Part shown: one piece after another, positions 4,525 through 5,437 of the stretch
Position numbering within the stretch: position 1 is the first letter of the stretch
Layout of the letters: every line of letters starts with the position of its first letter
Origin: an uncultured Lachnospiraceae bacterium
GTDB taxonomy: Bacteria > Bacillota > Clostridia > Lachnospirales > Lachnospiraceae
Assembly (NCBI GenBank): GCA_945834545.1
Contig: CAMAHO010000144.1
Location: 1-5,437, forward strand
Length of the DNA stretch: 5,437 nt
Reading direction: 5' to 3'
Made by a program: the position numbers and the translations under genes
The notes under the pieces: generated by a model
What the model saw: the letters and a program-made list of their open reading frames with translations, nothing else
The model's database searches: none
Told to the model about the DNA's origin: nothing

Positions 4525-5430
4525 ATGAAAAAAGTACTTGCACTTGTACTGGCAGCTACAATGTCTATGATGCTTGTAGCCTGTGGCTCTGATGCTTCCA
4601 CCACCAACAACGGTGAAGCAGCAAATACCACAACAAACGAAGGTGCAGACGCTGCTGCCGAGAACGACGCAGATGCTGCTACCGAGAACGACGCAGACGC
4701 TGCTACCGAGAACGACGCAGATGCTGCTACCGAGAACGACGCAGATGCTGCACTTACTACTGTAACCGATGGTGTTCTTACTATGTCTACCAACGCAGCC
4801 TTCCCTCCCTACGAGATGACAACCGATGATGGTGGTTTCGAGGGTATCGATGTGGAAATCGCCGGCAAGATTGCTGAGAAGCTTGGTCTGACTCTTCAGA
4901 TTGATGACATGGATTTTGATTCCGCACTTCTTGCAGTTCAGCAGGGCAAGAGTGACATGGTAATGGCTGGTGTATCTGTAACAGATGAGCGTCTTGCTGT
5001 TATGAACTTCTCCAACACCTATGCAACCGGTATTCAGGTAATCATTGTGAAGGAAGGTTCTGATGTGACCATTGACAATCTTGGCGACAAGATGATTGGT
5101 ACCCAGAGAGCAACTACCGGCAACATTTACTGTACAGATGACTACGGCGAGGATCATGTGGTAGCTTATGACAACTGCCTCACTGCTACTCAGGCGCTTA
5201 TCAATGATCAGGTTGACTGTGTTGTAATCGACAGCGCTCCTGCTCAGGAGATGGTTGCTGCTAACGCAGGTCTTACCATTCTGGACACCGAGTATGTTAC
5301 TGAGGACTACGCAATCGGCTTAAACAAGAACAACACTGCTCTTTTAGATGCAGTAAACAAGGCTCTTGAGGAGCTCACCGCTGATGGCACAATCGATGCC
5401 ATCCTTGCAAAGTACATCTCTGCAAACTAA
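4525..5430 (+). CDS. polar amino-acid ABC transporter substrate-binding lipoprotein, 301 aa
   Basis: An extracytoplasmic solute-binding protein (SBP_bac_3 family) that captures an amino acid and hands it to a membrane ABC permease. Residues 1-20 are a lipoprotein signal with lipobox LVAC; C20 is the predicted lipidated cysteine. Residues 21-82 form a linker with no Lys or Arg, rich in Asp, Glu, Asn, Ala and Thr, containing four octapeptide repeats (46-77). The binding domain runs from about 83 to 301: NAAFPPYE (90-97), GFEGIDVEIA (104-113), the VTDER block with R156, the usual carboxylate-binding arginine, and D236 in CVVIDSAP, where the family has the amino-group-binding aspartate. The ligand (for example Glu, Gln, Cys or His) cannot be decided. 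Three cysteines (C203, C218, C232) lie in the second lobe. Codon use is restricted, as in highly expressed genes. Permease and ATPase genes probably follow outside the window. Confidence 0.95.
   Translation: MKKVLALVLAATMSMMLVACGSDASTTNNGEAANTTTNEGADAAAENDADAATENDADAATENDADAATENDADAALTTVTDGVLTMSTNAAFPPYEMTTDDGGFEGIDVEIAGKIAEKLGLTLQIDDMDFDSALLAVQQGKSDMVMAGVSVTDERLAVMNFSNTYATGIQVIIVKEGSDVTIDNLGDKMIGTQRATTGNIYCTDDYGEDHVVAYDNCLTATQALINDQVDCVVIDSAPAQEMVAANAGLTILDTEYVTEDYAIGLNKNNTALLDAVNKALEELTADGTIDAILAKYISAN
4660..4755 (+). repeat. 24-bp tandem repeat, four copies, coding for ENDADAAT
   Basis: Four head-to-tail copies at 4660-4683, 4684-4707, 4708-4731 and 4732-4755 encode ENDADAAT three times and ENDADAAL once. 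Copies 1 and 3 are identical, copy 2 differs by one silent change (C at 4698), and copy 4 diverges only in its last bases. A degenerate partial copy (14 of 18 bases) precedes them at 4642-4659. The unit length is a multiple of three, so gain or loss of copies keeps the frame and changes only the linker length. Confidence 0.95.
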
Positions 5431-5437
5431 CAGCATT

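Noticed and set aside
4642..4755. Repeat cluster considered as a CRISPR array
   Set aside because: The units are contiguous without spacers and stay in frame within a lipoprotein gene.
4473..5157. Long minus-strand open frames (106 and 219 codons) opposite the binding-protein gene
   Set aside because: They lie antisense to a clear lipoprotein gene. Their low-complexity Ala/Ser and Val/Cys runs are the reverse reading of the 24-bp repeat and of GCN-rich codons. They have no SD and no family resemblance.

Overview
The window looks like chromosomal DNA of an anaerobic Clostridia-type Firmicute, most likely Lachnospiraceae. This rests on gene content and protein style: a clostridial phosphatidylserine synthase with neighbouring phosphatidylserine decarboxylase, a clostridial B12-binding radical SAM protein, a small TSCPD protein, and a Lachnospiraceae-like lipoprotein with an Asp/Ala-rich linker. 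GC content is moderate by eye, Shine-Dalgarno sites are purine-rich, and the promoters are sigma-A-like. The genus cannot be settled from the sequence alone.

Layout. Positions 1-4208 hold five genes on the minus strand, read from right to left: a flippase-like multi-spanning membrane protein of the LPG-synthase TM/UPF0104 family (4208-3141), phosphatidylserine synthase pssA (3113-2397), phosphatidylserine decarboxylase psd (2344-1481), a four-cysteine TSCPD-domain protein (1494-1234), and a B12-binding radical SAM protein (from 1241, running off the window at position 1). Gaps are 27 and 52 bases, followed by overlaps of 14 and 8 bases. No terminator is visible between them, so they almost certainly form one operon.

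Positions 4209-4524 are a divergent intergenic region. It carries a probable minus-strand promoter for the lipid operon. For the plus-strand gene it carries a near-consensus extended -10 promoter preceded by a perfect tandem 10-bp repeat, and a leader of about 90 nt with several inverted repeats. Positions 4525-5430 encode a polar amino-acid ABC transporter substrate-binding lipoprotein whose linker is built from a near-perfect 24-bp (8-residue) tandem repeat. The permease and ATPase genes would be expected just beyond the right edge.

How the genes work together. PssA makes phosphatidylserine from CDP-diacylglycerol and serine, and Psd decarboxylates it to phosphatidylethanolamine. The membrane protein belongs to a family that includes the MprF flippase domain, so it may move a lipid across the membrane; this is inference. 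The TSCPD and radical SAM genes are translationally coupled to psd but have no known role in lipid synthesis, and they are the least explained part of the window. I see no clear evidence of a defence system, mobile element, CRISPR array or stable RNA gene.
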